Shown here: positions 6,022 through 7,646 of the stretch, one piece after another
Position numbering within the stretch: position 1 is the stretch's first letter
Layout of the letters: each line of letters opens with the position of its first letter
Assembly (NCBI GenBank): GCA_900313845.1
Contig: OMTC01000078.1
Location: 1-7,646, forward strand
Direction of reading: 5' to 3'
Length of the DNA: 7,646 nucleotides
Source: an uncultured Prevotellaceae bacterium
GTDB taxonomy: Bacteria; Bacteroidota; Bacteroidia; Bacteroidales; Bacteroidaceae
Program-made: the position numbers and the translations under genes
Notes under the pieces: model-generated
Seen by the model: only the letters and a program-made list of their open reading frames with translations
Database searches by the model: none
What the model was told of the DNA's origin: nothing

Positions 6022-7521
6022 ATGGCGTTTACAAGAATCACAGCTGCTGAGGCAGCTGCATTGGTGAAGAACGGCGATAACATTGCCCTCAGTGGTTTCA
6101 CTCCAGCAGGAACAGCCAAGGCTGTCACAGCAGAGATTGCTAAAATTGCACATGCTGAGCACGAGGCAGGTCGCCCTTATCAAATTGGTATTTTCACAGG
6201 TGCTTCCACTGGTCAAAGTTGCGACGGTGTCCTTTCTGATGAACATGCTATCCGCTATCGCGCACCTTACACCACAAACCCAACTTTCCGTAAGCATGTG
6301 AATGCAGGCGAGATTGCTTACAACGACCTCCACCTCAGCCACATGGCACAGGAACTGCGCTATGGCTTCATGGGTGATGTGGATTGGGCTATCCTTGAGG
6401 TTTGTGCTATCGAACCAGACGGAAAAGTTTATCTCACAGCAGCAGGCGGTATTGCTCCAACAGCTGCACGTCTTGCTAAGAAAGGTATCATTCTCGAGCT
6501 CAATGCTTTCCATAGTCCTAAGTCGATTGGCTTGCACGACGTTTACGAACCACTCGACCCACCTCAGCGCAAGGTGATTCCAATCGAGCACCCAGGCGAC
6601 CGCATCGGTACTCCTTATTTGCAGATTGACCCATCGAAGGTTGTGGGTGTGGTTGAATGTAATCTCCCTGACGAGGCACGCGACTTCAAGGGTGCTGACC
6701 CTATTACCGATAAGATTGGTGAGAACGTTGCCGACTTCCTCATGGCAGACGTTCGTCGTGGCATCATCCCTAAGACATTCCTTCCATTCCAGAGCGGTGT
6801 GGGTACTACGGCTAACGCTATTCTCGGCGCTCTCGGTAACAATCCAGAAGTGCCAGCATTCAATATCTACACAGAGGTGCTTCAGAACGCCGTGGTTGAC
6901 TTGATGCGTAAGGGACGTGTGCTTTCTGCATCTACTTGCTCACTCACTGTGACCAACGATGTGCTTCAGGGCATTTACAACGACATCGACCTCTTCAAGG
7001 ACAAGCTCGTCATTCGTCAAAGCGAAATCTCCAACAGCCCTGAAGTGATTCGCCGATTGGGAGTCATTGCCATCAACACAGCCATCGAGGTGGACCTCTA
7101 CGGACACGCTAACTCCACTCAGATTTGTGGCGGAAAGATGATGAACGGTATTGGTGGCTCTGGCGACTTCGAGCGCAATGCTTACATTTCCATCTTCACT
7201 TGTCCATCTGTAGCAAAGGATGGTATGATTAGTTCTATCGTTCCATTCTGCTCACACATCGACCACACTGAGCACGACGTGAATATCATCGTGACCGAGC
7301 AGGGTGTTGCCGACCTCCGTGGCAAGAGCACTCGCGAGCGTGCACAGGCTATCATTGAGAACTGTGCTCACCCAGACTACAAGCAGTTGCTTTGGGATTA
7401 CCTCAAGATTGCTGACAAGGGTCACACAGCTCACAAGCTTAGTGCTGCATTCGCTATGCACGACACATTCCTCCGCGAAGGTGACATGCACCTCACCAAT
7501 TTGGCTTCTTACGTGAAATAA
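6022..7521 (+). CDS. Acetyl-CoA hydrolase/transferase family; succinate/acetate-type CoA-transferase
   Basis: This 499-residue protein has the full length and layout of class I CoA-transferases of the acetyl-CoA hydrolase/transferase family (Cat1, AarC, ScpC type). These move CoA between succinate and acetate or propionate in the cytoplasm. Glu285 in NIYTEVLQ is the expected catalytic glutamate that forms the glutamyl-CoA intermediate. Other visible family motifs are SGFTPAGTAKAV (24-35), QSGVGTTANAILGAL (257-271), CGGKMMNGIGGSGDF (369-383) and EQGVADLRGKS (426-436). In Prevotella-like fermenters such an enzyme would make acetate from acetyl-CoA, or propionate from propionyl-CoA, while recycling succinyl-CoA. 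Which acyl group is preferred cannot be read from the sequence. The start follows a short AT-rich leader behind a good promoter, and the gene appears monocistronic. Use of preferred codons suggests high expression. Confidence 0.93.
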   Translation: MAFTRITAAEAAALVKNGDNIALSGFTPAGTAKAVTAEIAKIAHAEHEAGRPYQIGIFTGASTGQSCDGVLSDEHAIRYRAPYTTNPTFRKHVNAGEIAYNDLHLSHMAQELRYGFMGDVDWAILEVCAIEPDGKVYLTAAGGIAPTAARLAKKGIILELNAFHSPKSIGLHDVYEPLDPPQRKVIPIEHPGDRIGTPYLQIDPSKVVGVVECNLPDEARDFKGADPITDKIGENVADFLMADVRRGIIPKTFLPFQSGVGTTANAILGALGNNPEVPAFNIYTEVLQNAVVDLMRKGRVLSASTCSLTVTNDVLQGIYNDIDLFKDKLVIRQSEISNSPEVIRRLGVIAINTAIEVDLYGHANSTQICGGKMMNGIGGSGDFERNAYISIFTCPSVAKDGMISSIVPFCSHIDHTEHDVNIIVTEQGVADLRGKSTRERAQAIIENCAHPDYKQLLWDYLKIADKGHTAHKLSAAFAMHDTFLREGDMHLTNLASYVK

Positions 7522-7600
7522 ATAAACTCCGACTCCCCCGAAAGGAGAAAAGAAGTTGTTTACTACGCACGATGAGAAACTAAAAAGTGTTGGACTCATG

Positions 7601-7632
7601 ATAAAAATCTTCCGATGAATTCGGACTTTTTT
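7601..7632 (+). terminator. Probable intrinsic terminator downstream of the CoA-transferase
   Basis: TCCGA (7611-7615) and TCGGA (7621-7625) form a 5-bp stem around TGAAT, followed by six T residues (7627-7632). An A-run (7602-7607) lies on the left side and can pair with the T-run, so the structure could work in both directions. It is about 90 bp past the CoA-transferase stop. A weaker CTCC/GGAG pairing lies closer to the stop, at about 7533-7546. Nothing else is recognisable in 7522-7600, and no open frame of useful length is present there. Confidence 0.6.
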
Positions 7633-7646
7633 GATAACATTCTATT

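Noticed and set aside
6007..6591. Minus-strand 194-codon frame opposite the CoA-transferase
   Set aside because: It is antisense to a strongly conserved enzyme, has no recognisable motif, and overlaps the promoter-proximal leader.
7522..7646. Small gene or promoter in the last 125 bp
   Set aside because: The ATG-initiated frames stop within a few codons and no TAnnTTTG element is present; only terminator-like hairpins are visible.

Overview
The window looks like chromosomal DNA from a member of the Bacteroidales, most likely Prevotella or a close relative. The evidence is the TAnnTTTG-type promoter before the CoA-transferase, A-rich leaders without clear Shine-Dalgarno sequences, two BspA-type (LRR_5) leucine-rich-repeat proteins, a dockerin-tailed secreted protein next to a BNR_4 beta-propeller enzyme, and a fermentative acetate/succinate-type CoA-transferase. 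The genus is an inference from gene families; no rRNA or other marker is present.

Layout. (1) Positions 3-3013, plus strand: the 3' part of a secreted protein with two related jelly-roll-like modules and a C-terminal dockerin, then, 44 bp downstream, a secreted BNR_4 seven-bladed-propeller protein that is probably a polysaccharide lyase or glycosidase. This looks like the end of a glycan-degradation operon. (2) Positions 3009-3120: a 112-bp imperfect inverted repeat with arms made of 7-bp units. It lies between convergent genes and supplies the stop codon of both. (3) Positions 3116-5842, minus strand: two LRR_5 genes. The upstream one (330 aa) has no signal peptide. The downstream one is secreted and has a small LRR domain, a long Lys/Ala/Glu-rich segment and a separate C-terminal domain. 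A hairpin lies in the 54-bp gap between the 330-aa gene and the longer possible start of the second gene. (4) Positions 5843-6021: a divergent promoter region. (5) Positions 6022-7521, plus strand: a complete acetyl-CoA hydrolase/transferase-family CoA-transferase, then about 125 bp of non-coding DNA ending in a probable terminator.

How the parts relate. The first two genes probably act together outside the cytoplasm on a complex glycan. The two LRR genes are probably co-transcribed; their functions are unknown. The CoA-transferase is a housekeeping fermentation enzyme with its own promoter and no visible functional link to its neighbours. I see no defence system, CRISPR array, phage gene, transposase, tRNA or rRNA. 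The least ordinary items are the heptad inverted repeat that ends both convergent genes and the LRR/Lys-rich secreted protein with an unassigned C-terminal domain.
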